Notes: generated by a model not told the origin, from the sequence alone. A stretch of DNA of 64,000 nucleotides from Polaribacter marinaquae (GCF_038019025.1 NZ_CP150496.1:771501-835500), one strand, 5' to 3'; shown: positions 36,132-46,958, counted from the stretch's first letter. Numbers and translations are program-made.

Positions 36132-36758
36132 TTAATTGTTTTTATCTAATTGACTCTGAAATTCTTCAAAAAATAAACCAATATGATAACCATCTACCAG
36201 AGCATGATTTACAGAAATAGCAACAGGCATTTTTATTTGATTATTTTCTGTAAATGTTTTACCAAATGCTAATTTAGGAATACTATCATTCTTAACGCCA
36301 GATACAGGTTCTTTTTGACTTGTAAAAGAAAACCACGGCAATGCAGAACAATAGATACAATCATCAGAATTTACCGGTGGAAACAATTCTTCTGAATTTA
36401 AAATTCTTTCCTTTTCCTTAAGAAAGTTATCGTTAAAATTTTTAAAAATTTCATCAAAATAAATATAAGAAAAACCAAATGTATGATCTTCTCTAGCTAT
36501 TGTTGCAGATGCATTTATTACATCATGAATAGCAATTTTATCTTCTTGAATTCTATATTTAAAATTTTCAATAGAATTTAACGCGACTAAACATGCGTGC
36601 AAATACATTGCAAAAAAAGAAGCTTTTTTTTCTTTAGACAATTTTAAGGTATTTGTAACATCAACATTTACTGTAACCGAAAAAAAAGGATCTTCTAAAC
36701 TTTTAAAATGTTGAAAATGCTGTTTTCTGTTCCAAGAATCTATATCTAAATACTTCAT
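36132..36758 (-). CDS. Chloramphenicol acetyltransferase-like acyltransferase
   Basis: 208 residues, the usual CAT type A length. The catalytic HxxxDG motif is present at VNHALVDGYH near the C-terminus, together with ALPWFSFTS and PKLAFGK typical of the fold. CAT enzymes acetylate chloramphenicol using acetyl-CoA, but chromosomal flavobacterial homologues are often of untested activity. It is coupled (ATGA overlap) to the HAD gene downstream of kdsB, with no mobile element nearby, so a native metabolic role is possible. Confidence 0.85.
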   Translation of the reverse strand: MKYLDIDSWNRKQHFQHFKSLEDPFFSVTVNVDVTNTLKLSKEKKASFFAMYLHACLVALNSIENFKYRIQEDKIAIHDVINASATIAREDHTFGFSYIYFDEIFKNFNDNFLKEKERILNSEELFPPVNSDDCIYCSALPWFSFTSQKEPVSGVKNDSIPKLAFGKTFTENNQIKMPVAISVNHALVDGYHIGLFFEEFQSQLDKNN

Positions 36759-37447
36759 AAAAAATTTAGTATGTCTGTAATTTTAGAAATTGTTTTATAG
36801 CTTGCATCGTTTTTTTCTTCGGATGTAACTTCTTCATGCGCCCAAGTTGTATGAAAAGGAATATGAATTGCAGATGCACCTAAAGCAACTAAAGGCAAAA
36901 CATCAGACTTTAAAGAATTACCAATCATTAACAATTCTGATGGTTCTACTTCAAGATGTTTCATCAATTTTAAATAATCTTTTTCTTTCTTATCGCTCAT
37001 TACTTCGATATGATGAAAATATTTTAGAAGATTCGATTTTTCTAATTTTTTTTCTTGATCTAATAAATCGCCTTTTGTAGCAACTATCAATTTATACTTG
37101 CCTTGTAAATTACTTAACACCTCTTCTACTCCGTCTAATAACTCTATAGGTTGTGCCAACATTTCTTTACCAATATCTAGTATTTTTTCGATTGTTTTTT
37201 GTGGCAACTTGTAATTTGATAATTCTAATGCACATTCTACCATCGATAAAACAAAGCCTTTTATGCCGTAACCATATATTTCAAGATTTTTAATTTCAGT
37301 TTTAAAAAGCTCTTGATCTATTTTATTTTTAGTTTCGTATTTAGATATTAATTCAGCAAAAGTTTCTTCTGCTTCTCTAAAATAAGTTTCGTTTACCCAC
37401 AGAGTATCATCAGCATCAAATGCGATTACTTTTATATTTTTAAACAT
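36755..37447 (-). CDS. HAD-family phosphatase
   Basis: 230 residues. HAD motif I is FDADDTLW (nucleophile Asp near 10), motif II is the Thr in IVATKGD, and motifs III/IV are in K..KEKDY and LMIGNSLKSDVLP. The helical cap identifies a class I HAD. Substrate unknown. It sits 1 base after kdsB; a link to sugar-phosphate (Kdo) metabolism is possible, but the sequence is not KdsC-like. Confidence 0.87.
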   Translation of the reverse strand: MFKNIKVIAFDADDTLWVNETYFREAEETFAELISKYETKNKIDQELFKTEIKNLEIYGYGIKGFVLSMVECALELSNYKLPQKTIEKILDIGKEMLAQPIELLDGVEEVLSNLQGKYKLIVATKGDLLDQEKKLEKSNLLKYFHHIEVMSDKKEKDYLKLMKHLEVEPSELLMIGNSLKSDVLPLVALGASAIHIPFHTTWAHEEVTSEEKNDASYKTISKITDILNFL

Positions 37448-37448
37448 A

Positions 37449-38180
37449 TTATAAGTTTAAGTATTTTTTGGCTTTTTCTAAGTCTTCTGGTGTATCTATA
37501 CCTACCGCTTCTACAGAAGTTTCTACCATTTTTATTTTTTTACCAATTTCTTGGTATCGAATTGCTTCAATTTTTTCTGAAGCTTCTAAAGGTGTCATTG
37601 GTGTTTTATAAAAATCTAATAAAGCTTGTTTTCTAAAAGCATAAACACCTTTGTGTTTATAGTATTTTACATTGACGTTTTTATCTCGATGAAATGGTAT
37701 AACGCTTCTAGAAAAATAAATAGCCAAATTATTTACATCTGTAATTACTTTAACGTTATTTGGATTTTCGATATCCTCTTTATTAGTAATTTCTACTTTT
37801 AGCGAAGCTAAATCTATTTCTTTTTTTAAATCTTTCTTAAATACGTCTACTAATTTCTCTAACGATATTTTGTCTATAAATGGTTCGTCTCCTTGCACAT
37901 TAATTACAATATCTGCGTCTAAAAACTCTACAGCTTCTGCAATTCTATCAGAGCCACATTCGTGCTCTTTTTTACTCATAATTACGTTACCGTTAGCATT
38001 AGAAATGTTTTCTTTAATTATATCTGAATCTGTGACTACATAAACCTCGTCAAATAAATCTGTATGTAAAGCAGCTTCGTATGTTCTTAAAATCACGGTT
38101 TTACCACCTAAATCTTTCATTAATTTACCCGGAAATCGAGAAGCACTATAGCGTGCAGGAATCATTGCAATTACTTTCAT
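37449..38180 (-). CDS. kdsB: 3-deoxy-manno-octulosonate cytidylyltransferase
   Basis: 243 residues. It activates Kdo with CTP to CMP-Kdo for the LPS inner core. Motifs: [16 protein letters not shown] (nucleotide site), [27 protein letters not shown], and the C-terminal [11 protein letters not shown]. First gene of kdsB - HAD - CAT-like. The presence of KdsB shows a Gram-negative envelope with Kdo-containing LPS. Confidence 0.96.
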   Translation of the reverse strand: MKVIAMIPARYSASRFPGKLMKDLGGKTVILRTYEAALHTDLFDEVYVVTDSDIIKENISNANGNVIMSKKEHECGSDRIAEAVEFLDADIVINVQGDEPFIDKISLEKLVDVFKKDLKKEIDLASLKVEITNKEDIENPNNVKVITDVNNLAIYFSRSVIPFHRDKNVNVKYYKHKGVYAFRKQALLDFYKTPMTPLEASEKIEAIRYQEIGKKIKMVETSVEAVGIDTPEDLEKAKKYLNL

Positions 38181-38200
38181 GAATAGCTTTTTGTATGCAT

Positions 38201-38208
38201 CAAAGATA
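38201..38208 (-). promoter_or_regulatory. TAnnTTTG -7 promoter element of kdsB
   Basis: Minus-strand TATCTTTG, 20 bases before the kdsB ATG. No clear -33 TTG. Confidence 0.5.
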
Positions 38209-38263
38209 ATATTTAAATGGATAGCGTTAAACTACACTTTACAATTTTTATAATTTTGAGTGA

Positions 38264-38449
<186 letters not shown>

Positions 38450-38519
38450 TGTCTCTTAATATGATATAAAAATTCGGTGAGAGTTTCAGAAGAAATTATG
38501 AATATAAAAAAAAGATAAG

Positions 38520-38969
38520 ATGACAACAGATAAAATTATTATTAAAAACGCATTCCTAATTACATTTTTAATTGGTGGATTTTTTCTACTATGTAAATTA
38601 GTTGGCTTAGAAGAAAACCCATATTTAAGATTTTTAAATTTAGCTTTTGTACTATTTGGTATATACTTAGCCATTAAAGAAAGTGTATACAAAAACAACG
38701 AAACTAAATACACTACAAATTTAGGTATTGGTATTAGAACTTCTGTTATTGCAGTAATTCTTTCTATTATTGGTGTTGTAATTTATGTACAATTTATAAA
38801 TCCTGATTTTCTAACTGTAATGAATAATTCTTTTTTAATTGGTGGTAATTTAACGTTGCCAGAAGTAGTAATTACTTTATTAATAGAAGGTATGGCATCT
38901 TCATTTATAGGTTCTTTTATTATCATGCAGTTTTATAAAAACCACGACAAAGAGAATTTAAACAAATAA
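38520..38969 (+). CDS. DUF4199-like membrane protein
   Basis: 149 residues with four hydrophobic segments (about 8-25, 36-52, 70-93, 115-138) and the ITLLIEGMASSFIGSFI pattern typical of DUF4199, a Bacteroidota family of unknown function. Confidence 0.72.
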   Translation: MTTDKIIIKNAFLITFLIGGFFLLCKLVGLEENPYLRFLNLAFVLFGIYLAIKESVYKNNETKYTTNLGIGIRTSVIAVILSIIGVVIYVQFINPDFLTVMNNSFLIGGNLTLPEVVITLLIEGMASSFIGSFIIMQFYKNHDKENLNK

Positions 38970-38975
38970 AAAAAA

Positions 38976-38998
38976 CTCCCAATTGGGAGCTTTTTTTT
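38976..38998. terminator. Bidirectional terminator between DUF4199 and OmpA genes
   Basis: Stem CTCCC/GGGAG with AATT loop (38976-38989), eight T's after it and seven A's before it. Confidence 0.85.
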
Positions 38999-39019
38999 GG
39001 AATATATTATTTTAAATTT

Positions 39020-39889
39020 TTATTCTGCTAATGCTTCATCTGTAGCAATTAGTGCAAAAAACTTATCTAAATTTGGTAGAATTACGATTCTAGTTCTTCT
39101 ATTTTTGGCTCTATTTTCTCGTGTATTATTTTCTACTAAAGGCATTGTAGAACCTCTACCTGATGCAATTAATCTGCTACCATCTACATTGTATTTGTTT
39201 TCTAATAATCTTACAATTGACGTAGATCTTTTAACACTCAAATCCCAATTATCTTGCACAGAAGCATTGTTGATAGTTCTTGAGTCTGTATGACCTTCTA
39301 TCATCACATCCATACTTGGTTCAGAATTTATAACATTAGCCAACTTTTCTACTAAACTATAAGCTCCTTTTTTTACTCTATAACTAGCAGTATTAAATAA
39401 CAATTTATCAGAAACAGAAATCATTACAACTGTTTGATCAATATCTATATTTATATCATCAGAATTATTAAGATCAGAAGTATTCATCTTATTCTTTAAA
39501 TTATAAGATATCGCTAAGTTTAAAGAATCTTTTAGAGTCTTAGCCTCTGCTAAATCTGCTGCATCTACTTTTGCTAGCGTTTCTCTCATTCTTTCTCTAG
39601 TCTTATTAGATATTACGGCTGTATTACCAACCATATCTAATTTAATGTCATTTTCATTTTTCAAAGTAACGTTGTCACTTTTTAAAGAGTTAATTTTATC
39701 GTTATAATTAGCTACTCTTTTTTCAATTTTAGCAAATTTAACTTCTAAAGCTTCTTTTTCTATAGTAGTTTTTTGAAGATTTCCTTTAGTGTCTATATAT
39801 TGACTTTCTAAAGCAGCATATTTCTTTTTAGACACACATGATGTTGCCAATAAAGACAATGCTACAAAGGGAATAATAAGTTTTTTCAT
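39020..39889 (-). CDS. OmpA-family peptidoglycan-binding lipoprotein
   Basis: 289 residues: a lipobox (LLATSC, Cys18), a coiled coil (about 22-80), and a C-terminal OmpA domain (about 155-275). The OmpA domain has VMIEGHTDSRTI, the DWDLSVKRSTSIVRLL helix and NRAKNRRTRIVI, which carry the Asp and Arg that hold diaminopimelate. It anchors the outer membrane to peptidoglycan. No beta-barrel domain, so it is a Pal-like type rather than a porin. Confidence 0.92.
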   Translation of the reverse strand: MKKLIIPFVALSLLATSCVSKKKYAALESQYIDTKGNLQKTTIEKEALEVKFAKIEKRVANYNDKINSLKSDNVTLKNENDIKLDMVGNTAVISNKTRERMRETLAKVDAADLAEAKTLKDSLNLAISYNLKNKMNTSDLNNSDDINIDIDQTVVMISVSDKLLFNTASYRVKKGAYSLVEKLANVINSEPSMDVMIEGHTDSRTINNASVQDNWDLSVKRSTSIVRLLENKYNVDGSRLIASGRGSTMPLVENNTRENRAKNRRTRIVILPNLDKFFALIATDEALAE

Positions 39890-39986
39890 AATTTTAAGTT
39901 TTATTAATAGTTATCTTTTAAAACCTACATTTTTTCGAATTAGTATAACCCTAACTGTATTTTATAACTTTTTAACTTAAAATGTT

Positions 39987-40022
39987 AAAAAAACCATAAT
40001 AACTTAATATTATGGTTTTTTT
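39987..40022 (-). terminator. Terminator of valS
   Basis: A stem of about 15 bp, A-rich on one side and T-rich on the other, located 26 bases after the valS stop. On the minus strand it ends in seven T's. Confidence 0.8.
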
Positions 40023-40047
40023 AGAAAAATTAAAATGTATTTACGAG

Positions 40048-42684
40048 TTATTTAAGGGAACTTAAACTACTCTTTATTGTTTCTATTTTAGCAATAGTAT
40101 CTGCTTCTTTTTTACGTTCTAAAGCAATTACTTGCTCTGGTGCATTTGCCACAAAACGTTCGTTAGAAAGCTTTTTGTTAATACCAAACAAGAAACCTTC
40201 TGCTCTTTTTAATTCTGTTTCTAACTTTTTAATTTCGGCTTCTACATCTATATTTTCTATAGAAATTGGTACAAAATATTCATTTGACTTTACTCTAAAT
40301 GAAGCGCCATCTACTTTTTCTGAAACATAGTTTATTGCTGCTGTATTTGTTAATTTCTGAATAACAGCATCAAAATCTTTAGAACTTTTATCATTATCAA
40401 TTACAAATAATTCGACCGCATCTTTAAATGAAACGTTCTTATCTTTTCTAATAGTTCTAATTCCTGAAACTACATCTGTAGCAAAATCGAAATTGGTAAT
40501 TATTTGCGTATCAAACTTTTTAATTGTAGGATATTTGGCAATAACCAATGCTTCTTCTGATGATCTTTCTGTAATATGCTGCCAAATTTCTTCTGTTAAA
40601 AATGGCATAAACGGATGCAATACTTTTAAGTTATTTTCTAAAACTTCTATAATTGCATCAAACGTAGTTTTGTCTATTGGTTGCTGATATACTGGTTTTA
40701 CAATTTCTAATAACCAAGAAGAAAAATCATCATTAATTAACTTGTAAATTGCCATTAAGGCATTAGACAAACGATATTTAGAAAAATGATCTTCTATTTC
40801 TGCCAAAGTTTTTTGAAACTTAGCTTCATACCATTCTAAACCAATTTTAGAAGTTTCTGGTTGTGGTAAACTTGCATCTACTTCCCAACCTTTTATCAAA
40901 CGGAAAGCATTCCAAATTTTATTTGCAAACCCTTTTCCTTGTTGACATAAATCTTCATCAAACATTAAATCGTTACCTGCTGCAGAACTTAATAAAAGTC
41001 CAACTCTTACACCGTCTGCGCCATAATCATCAATTAATTTAAGTGCATCTGGAGAATTACCTAAAGATTTAGACATTTTACGTCTTTGTTTATCTCTAAC
41101 TAACCCTGTTAAATATACGTTATTAAAAGGTTTTTGATCTTTATATTCATAACCTGCAACAATCATTCTTGCCACCCAGAAAAATAAAATATCCGGACCA
41201 GTAACTAAATCGTTTGTTGGGTAATAATATTTAATTTCTTCGTTCTCTGGGTTTCTAATTCCGTCGAAAACAGACATTGGCCACAACCAAGAAGAGAACC
41301 AAGTATCCAAAGCATCTTCATCTTGTTTTAAATCAGACGCAGACAAAGAAGCATTTCCTGTTTTTTCTTTTGCTAAAACTAAAGCATCTTCAATATTTTC
41401 TGCAACAACAAAATCTTCTTTTCCGTCTCCATAGAAAAAAGCAGGAATTTGTTGTCCCCACCAAAGTTGACGAGAAATATTCCAATCACGTACATTTTCC
41501 ATCCAATGACGGTACGTATTTTCAAATTTCTTTGGATATAAGTTGATATCAGTATCATCACCTAAAACTGCTTTAATTGCAGGTTTAGCCAATTCTTCCA
41601 TCTTTAAAAACCATTGGTCAGACAATCTAGGTTCAATAACCGCTTTTGTTCTTTCTGATGTACCAACTTTGTTTGTATGAACTTCAGTTTTTACTAAAAT
41701 TCCTTTTTCTGATAATTCTTGAGCAATTTCTTTACGAACTACAAATCTATCTTTCCCTTGGTAATGTAATCCGAAGGAATTTAAAGAAGCATCATCATTA
41801 AAAATATCGATTACTTCTAGATTGTGTTTATCACCTAAATTCTTATCATTTTCATCGTGTGCAGGCGTAACTTTTAAACAACCTGTACCAAATTCTAAAT
41901 CTACATATTCATCTTCTATAATCGGAATAATTCTTCCGCAAAGCGGCACAATTGCTTTTTTACCTTTTAAGTGTGTAAAACGCTCATCATTTGGGTTGAT
42001 ACAAATTGCAGTATCACCAAAAATAGTTTCTGGTCTTGTTGTTGCAATTGTTAATGTATCATCAGAACCTTCAATTTTGTATTCTAAATAATACAAATTT
42101 CCTTGTCTTTCTTCGTGAATTACTTCTTCATCAGAAAGTGTTGTTTTGGCTTCTGGATCCCAGTTTACCATTCTGTAGCCTCTGTATATTAAACCTTTGT
42201 TGTATAAATCAACAAAAACTTTAATCACAGATTCAGACATCTCTGGATCCATTGTAAACGCAGTTCTTTCCCAATCACAAGAAGCACCTAACTTCTTTAA
42301 TTGTTCTAAAATAATTCCTCCATATTCATCTTTCCAATCAAAAGCATGTTGTAAGAATTCTTCACGAGTTAAGTCGCTTTTTTTAATTCCTTGCTCTTTT
42401 AATTTAGCAACAACTTTTGCTTCTGTGGCAATAGATGCATGATCTGTACCAGGTACCCAACAAGCATTTTTGCCTAATAAACGTGCACGTCTAATTAAAA
42501 CATCTTGTATTGTATTATTTAGCATGTGCCCCATATGTAATACTCCGGTTACGTTTGGTGGCGGAATCACGATTGTGTAAGGCTCTCTTTCATCTGGCGT
42601 TGAATGAAAATAATTATTTTTCATCCAGTAATCGTACCATTTATCTTCTACTTGTTTTGCATCGTATTTAGATGGAATTGTCAT
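40048..42684 (-). CDS. valS: Valine-tRNA ligase
   Basis: 878 residues, full length. Class I synthetase motifs: HIGH as LHMGH (about 50) and KMSKS as [23 protein letters not shown] and the [13 protein letters not shown] editing-domain segment identify ValRS, and a C-terminal coiled coil (about 810-878) completes the standard architecture. Charges tRNA-Val. A minus-strand TATTTTTG -7 element (42722-42715) lies 30 bases upstream. Confidence 0.98.
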   Translation of the reverse strand: MTIPSKYDAKQVEDKWYDYWMKNNYFHSTPDEREPYTIVIPPPNVTGVLHMGHMLNNTIQDVLIRRARLLGKNACWVPGTDHASIATEAKVVAKLKEQGIKKSDLTREEFLQHAFDWKDEYGGIILEQLKKLGASCDWERTAFTMDPEMSESVIKVFVDLYNKGLIYRGYRMVNWDPEAKTTLSDEEVIHEERQGNLYYLEYKIEGSDDTLTIATTRPETIFGDTAICINPNDERFTHLKGKKAIVPLCGRIIPIIEDEYVDLEFGTGCLKVTPAHDENDKNLGDKHNLEVIDIFNDDASLNSFGLHYQGKDRFVVRKEIAQELSEKGILVKTEVHTNKVGTSERTKAVIEPRLSDQWFLKMEELAKPAIKAVLGDDTDINLYPKKFENTYRHWMENVRDWNISRQLWWGQQIPAFFYGDGKEDFVVAENIEDALVLAKEKTGNASLSASDLKQDEDALDTWFSSWLWPMSVFDGIRNPENEEIKYYYPTNDLVTGPDILFFWVARMIVAGYEYKDQKPFNNVYLTGLVRDKQRRKMSKSLGNSPDALKLIDDYGADGVRVGLLLSSAAGNDLMFDEDLCQQGKGFANKIWNAFRLIKGWEVDASLPQPETSKIGLEWYEAKFQKTLAEIEDHFSKYRLSNALMAIYKLINDDFSSWLLEIVKPVYQQPIDKTTFDAIIEVLENNLKVLHPFMPFLTEEIWQHITERSSEEALVIAKYPTIKKFDTQIITNFDFATDVVSGIRTIRKDKNVSFKDAVELFVIDNDKSSKDFDAVIQKLTNTAAINYVSEKVDGASFRVKSNEYFVPISIENIDVEAEIKKLETELKRAEGFLFGINKKLSNERFVANAPEQVIALERKKEADTIAKIETIKSSLSSLK

Positions 42685-42714
42685 ACTTTGGTATCCTTTT
42701 TGATATATAATTCA

Positions 42715-42722
42715 CAAAAATA
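42715..42722 (-). promoter_or_regulatory. TAnnTTTG -7 promoter element of valS
   Basis: Minus-strand TATTTTTG, 30 bases before the valS ATG. Confidence 0.45.
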
Positions 42723-42807
42723 CAATTATCTATTTTGTAGAGAAAATTAGTAGTTGATTTTTTAAAACAAATTATAAAGCTTAATTTTACACTTTAAAAT
42801 ATTAAAT

Positions 42808-43212
42808 ATGAAACTTTTAACAGCCTTAATCTTATTTTTATTTGTCTCTTTTTCTATAAACTCACAAGAATTTAAGTTTGAAACAGAGTCTATTAACTAT
42901 GGTAAAGTTAGTAAAGGCGCTAACGGAGAGCGAGTTTTTGTATTTACAAATATTGGCGATGCACCCTTAATTATTAAGAACATACAATCTTCTTGTGGTT
43001 GTACCGTGCCTAAAAAACCAGAAAAACCAATTATGCCAGGTGAAAAAGGAGAAATTAAAGTTTCTTATGATACAAAAAGAGTTGGTGGTTTTTCTAAACA
43101 AATTACAATTTTCTCTAATGCAAAAACTGCTAGAAAAACTTTAAAAATTAGAGGTTTTGTAGATAAAAAAGAGTTCTTAGAAAAAGAGAAAAGCATGCTT
43201 TCTGGCAGTTAG
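42808..43212 (+). CDS. DUF1573 domain secreted protein
   Basis: 134 residues: an ordinary signal peptide (about 1-19, ending INSQ) and one DUF1573 domain with INYGKV and SSCGCTVPKKPEKPI at 61-75. Paralogue of the lipoprotein at 744, but not lipid-anchored and with a charged C-terminal tail. Its stop codon overlaps the stop of the convergent protease gene. Function unknown. Confidence 0.88.
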   Translation: MKLLTALILFLFVSFSINSQEFKFETESINYGKVSKGANGERVFVFTNIGDAPLIIKNIQSSCGCTVPKKPEKPIMPGEKGEIKVSYDTKRVGGFSKQITIFSNAKTARKTLKIRGFVDKKEFLEKEKSMLSGS

Positions 43213-44549
43213 ATTCTTTTTTCTAATCGAAATTGAAATGTTTTTTTAGAACCGTATCTTAGAACTGTAATTGTAATTTTTTTATTGGCTCTTTCTTGCA
43301 TTTTACTTACAATTTCATTTAGTTTATATGAGTGAACGGGTTTTCTATTAATACTTGAGAGAATATCACCTAGTTGCAAACCTGCCCTATCTGCTGGCGA
43401 GTTTTTTACAACATTTTTAATAATATAAGAAGGCTTAAATTTATACGTGTAATTGGCTACAAAAGAAATTGTATTATTTGTTTGAATATCATTATTAAAA
43501 GAATCTGAAACAGGTTTAATAATTTCTTCTTTAACTAACTGCTTACCATTATAAACAATATCTAAACCACTCATATTATAATTAAAATCACTTTTAAAAG
43601 AAGCGTTTTTTCTAAGGGTAATTTTTTTATTTGGGTAATCTATCCAAACCATAAACCTCTTTAAAATATTACCACCAATACTGCCATTTCTTTCTTTTAA
43701 CATACTTGCATTTTGTGTAGAAAGAGAATCTAGAAAAGATACCGTAGGGCTTTTAATTTCATATTTACCAATTATTAATTTTGGTATTCTACTTCTGTTA
43801 CCATAAATAGACCCGCTTAAACCTTCACCTAACAAATCATTAAAGTATTTTAAAGGTGTTTTTATTTCGGCTTTAGAATTTTCGAAAAGCCATATTGCAT
43901 CACTTCCTCCAGAATCTACCAACATTTTAACAGGAGTTTGAACATTGTTAACTGTATCTAATTGCACATCAACCTCAACAAATGGTTTTTTTCTATAAAA
44001 TTGTATGGGCAAAACTTCGCACTTTTTACATCGTTTATATTTAAACGAGTCTGGGTTATAAAAGTCTATTTTTTTAGTTTTGTAATTTATTCTCACTACA
44101 AAATCTTTTAATAAATTATAGCCTATTATACCGTGTATTGTAGTTCCCATTTTACTAGATAAATCAAAAAAATCTTTTAAAATAACATAAACAGATTCAT
44201 TATTACCAATCGCATTTTTAACTTGTAATTTATTATTTCTAGAAATAATAGCTTCTACAGATTCTCCGTCACCCAAACCTCTTAAAGATACTTTTTCTGG
44301 ATTTAGAAGACCAATGCTATCATTTTCTGAAAGATTAAAAATTATGGTTTTATTTACACCAGTATCAAGAATAAAACTCATTTTCTTGTTATTGATGAAT
44401 ACCGGAATTACAACCAAATTATTTATTAATTCAAAAGAAAGACGTTGTTTTTTTTGAGACGTATTTTTAAACCGAAATCCGTTTTGAGAATGACAAGTAA
44501 AAGTCAAAAAAAACAAAATAAAAATTATTAAAAGCGAATTATTATTCAA
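43209..44549 (-). CDS. Secreted retropepsin-like aspartyl protease with C-terminal PDZ domain
   Basis: 446 residues: a signal peptide (about 1-21, FTCHSQ), two aspartyl-protease half-sites (FILDTGVNKTII near 62 and MLVDSGGSDAIW near 210), and a PDZ domain at about 365-435 (NSPADRAGLQLGDILSSINRKPV). The two catalytic Asp within one chain resemble bacterial gag-pepsin-like 'aspartyl protease family' proteins common in Bacteroidota. A CxxC lies near 172. It starts with TTG; no better ATG is seen. Role probably periplasmic or surface proteolysis; substrate unknown. Confidence 0.85.
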   Translation of the reverse strand: MNNNSLLIIFILFFLTFTCHSQNGFRFKNTSQKKQRLSFELINNLVVIPVFINNKKMSFILDTGVNKTIIFNLSENDSIGLLNPEKVSLRGLGDGESVEAIISRNNKLQVKNAIGNNESVYVILKDFFDLSSKMGTTIHGIIGYNLLKDFVVRINYKTKKIDFYNPDSFKYKRCKKCEVLPIQFYRKKPFVEVDVQLDTVNNVQTPVKMLVDSGGSDAIWLFENSKAEIKTPLKYFNDLLGEGLSGSIYGNRSRIPKLIIGKYEIKSPTVSFLDSLSTQNASMLKERNGSIGGNILKRFMVWIDYPNKKITLRKNASFKSDFNYNMSGLDIVYNGKQLVKEEIIKPVSDSFNNDIQTNNTISFVANYTYKFKPSYIIKNVVKNSPADRAGLQLGDILSSINRKPVHSYKLNEIVSKMQERANKKITITVLRYGSKKTFQFRLEKRI

Positions 44550-44703
44550 GTTATTTTAGTTTAGGTATTTATAAAAATACAACATTTTTTTTGCTGATTA
44601 TTCTTTTTTTAACTAAAAATTAGCCTTAAACTTTCAATAATATAATTCTTAATATAAAATATATTTTGCAAATTTGCATTGATAAAAATTACAACAATAT
44701 ATT

Positions 44704-45894
44704 ATGCCTTCAATATCTAATAAAGGAATACAAATGCCAGAATCGCCAATTAGAAAATTGGTACCATACGCAGAAGATGCTAAGAAAAGAGGAGTTAAGG
44801 TTTTTCATTTAAATATAGGTCAACCAGATATTAAAACCCCTCAAGTAGCTTTAGATGCTGTTAAAAACAATACTATAGAAACACTTTCTTATGCAAGATC
44901 TGAAGGTTCTGAAGAATACAGAAATAAGTTAGCAAACTATTATGTAAAGAACAATATACCAGTTAACTCAAGCAATATAGTAGTTACAACAGGTGGTTCA
45001 GAAGCGTTATTATTTACAATTGGAAGTATTACAGATCCAGGAGACGAAATTATTATTCCGGAACCATTTTACGCAAACTATAATGGTTTTTCTACAGCTT
45101 CTGGTGTAAGTGTTGTACCCGTTATTTCTAGTATAGATGACAATTTTGCACTACCAAAAATAGAAGATTTCGAGAAGTTAATTACAGCTAAAACCAAAGC
45201 TATATTAATATGTAACCCAGGTAACCCAACCGGTTATTTATATTCTGAAGAAGAAATTAAAAAATTAAAAGAAATTGTTTTAAAACACGATTTATTTTTA
45301 ATTGCTGATGAAGTTTATAGAGAATTTACTTACGATGGTTTAAATCACACATCTGTACTTTCTATCGATGGGTTAGAAAATAATGCAATTGTAATAGATT
45401 CTGTATCTAAAAGATATAGTATGTGTGGTGCAAGAATTGGTTGTATTGTATCAAAAAATGAAGAATTTATAAAAACTGCGGTAAAATTTGCACAAGCAAG
45501 ATTAAGCCCGCCAACATATGCATTAATTGCAAGTGAAGCTGCATTAGACACACCACAGTCTTATTTTGATGATGTAAAAGAAGAATATGTATCTAGAAGA
45601 AATATTTTAATTTCTGAATTACAAAAAATTGATGGCGTAAAAGTTGCGAACCCAAAAGGTGCTTTTTATTGTGTTGCAGAATTACCCGTAAAAGATTCTG
45701 ATCATTTTGCGCAATGGATTCTTGAAAGCTTTAATCATAATAACGAAACAGTTATGGTGGCACCAGCAAGCGGCTTTTATTCGACTGCAGGCGAAGGAAA
45801 AAATCAAGTAAGAATTGCTTATGTATTAAATGAAAAAGATTTAAAAAGATCTGTAGAAATTTTAGCAGAAGCATTAAAACAATACCAAAACTAG
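44704..45894 (+). CDS. Class I/II PLP-dependent aminotransferase
   Basis: 396 residues, fold type I. Key segments: LNIGQPDIKTP, TTGGSEALLF, CNPGNPTGYLYS, ADEVYREF, and the PLP-lysine in DSVSKRYSMCGARIG. It resembles aspartate/aromatic aminotransferases, but the amino donor cannot be set. It is directly followed, with no gap, by murB, so the two are probably co-transcribed. Confidence 0.92.
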   Translation: MPSISNKGIQMPESPIRKLVPYAEDAKKRGVKVFHLNIGQPDIKTPQVALDAVKNNTIETLSYARSEGSEEYRNKLANYYVKNNIPVNSSNIVVTTGGSEALLFTIGSITDPGDEIIIPEPFYANYNGFSTASGVSVVPVISSIDDNFALPKIEDFEKLITAKTKAILICNPGNPTGYLYSEEEIKKLKEIVLKHDLFLIADEVYREFTYDGLNHTSVLSIDGLENNAIVIDSVSKRYSMCGARIGCIVSKNEEFIKTAVKFAQARLSPPTYALIASEAALDTPQSYFDDVKEEYVSRRNILISELQKIDGVKVANPKGAFYCVAELPVKDSDHFAQWILESFNHNNETVMVAPASGFYSTAGEGKNQVRIAYVLNEKDLKRSVEILAEALKQYQN

Positions 45895-46905
45895 TTGAAT
45901 ATTCAACAAAACATACCCTTAAAAAAGTATAATACGTTTGGCATTTCTGTAAATGCCAAACGCTTTATATCTGTAGATTCTGTTTATTTATTGCAACAAA
46001 TTTTAAAGCAAGAAAAAGATATTTTTTTAATTTCTGGTGGTAGCAATATGTTACTTACTAAAGATATTGAAAAACTAGTTGTTCATATAGATTTTAAAGG
46101 AATTTCTATTGATAGAGAAGATGAAAACAATGTTTATTTAACAGTTAATGCAGGAGAAAATTGGCACGAATTTGTCTTATGGACTATTCACAATGATTTT
46201 GGTGGCATAGAAAATTTATCTTTAATTCCTGGAAATGTTGGCACATGCCCAATTCAGAATATTGGTGCATACGGAGTTGAAGTTAAAGATGTAATTACTA
46301 AAGTTGAAGCCTTAGAAATTGAAACAGGAAAACTAGTTAGTTTTTCTAACGAAGTTTGTGATTTTGGCTACAGAAACTCAATATTTAAAAACGAAGAAAA
46401 AGGTAAGTACATTATTGTAGCAGTTAGCTTTAAGCTCACAAAAAACAAGCATACTTTAAATACTTCTTATGGTGCAATTGAAACTGAGCTTGAAGCAAAA
46501 AATATAGTTTCACCAAGTTTACAAGATGTTTCTAATGCAGTAATTGCCATAAGAAAATCTAAATTACCAGATCCTAAAGAAATTGGTAACAGTGGTAGCT
46601 TTTTTAAGAACCCTGTAATTTCTAAAGATCAATTCTTAGAACTTCAAAAAGAAAACCCAAACATACCTAATTACCCGGTTTCCGATACAGAAATTAAAGT
46701 TCCCGCAGGTTGGTTAGTAGAACAAAGTGGTTTTAAAGGAAAACGTTTTGGAGATGCTGGTATACATGAAAAACAAGCATTAGTTTTAGTAAATTACGGT
46801 AATGCTTCTGGTAAAGAAATTTATTTATTAGCTCAAAAAATTCAAGAAAAAGTATTTAAAAACTTCGGAATTTCATTGGAAATTGAAGTGAATGTTATTG
46901 CATAA
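45895..46905 (+). CDS. murB: UDP-N-acetylmuramate dehydrogenase
   Basis: 336 residues, type I (E. coli-like) MurB. It reduces the enolpyruvyl group with NADPH to give UDP-MurNAc for peptidoglycan. FAD-binding motif FLISGGSNMLL, SLIPGNVGTCPIQNIGAYGVE, YRNSIFK, and the catalytic Ser in IGNSGSFFKNP are visible. It starts with TTG at the base after the aminotransferase stop. Confidence 0.97.
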   Translation: MNIQQNIPLKKYNTFGISVNAKRFISVDSVYLLQQILKQEKDIFLISGGSNMLLTKDIEKLVVHIDFKGISIDREDENNVYLTVNAGENWHEFVLWTIHNDFGGIENLSLIPGNVGTCPIQNIGAYGVEVKDVITKVEALEIETGKLVSFSNEVCDFGYRNSIFKNEEKGKYIIVAVSFKLTKNKHTLNTSYGAIETELEAKNIVSPSLQDVSNAVIAIRKSKLPDPKEIGNSGSFFKNPVISKDQFLELQKENPNIPNYPVSDTEIKVPAGWLVEQSGFKGKRFGDAGIHEKQALVLVNYGNASGKEIYLLAQKIQEKVFKNFGISLEIEVNVIA

Positions 46906-46930
46906 AAAAAGCCTTAAATAATTAAGGCTC
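46904..46930 (-). terminator. Terminator of the YHYH-YwqK-SCO operon
   Basis: Inverted repeat 46911-46928 (GCCTTAA and TTAAGGC arms). On the minus strand it ends in a T7 run, which points to the SCO side; on the plus strand the T tract is weak. Confidence 0.7.
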
Positions 46931-46958
46931 TCTTCAACAATATTCCCCAAAAAAACAC

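Noticed and set aside
41277..42442. Several short plus-strand frames opposite valS
   Set aside because: They are shadows of the valine-tRNA ligase gene, which is full length with all motifs.
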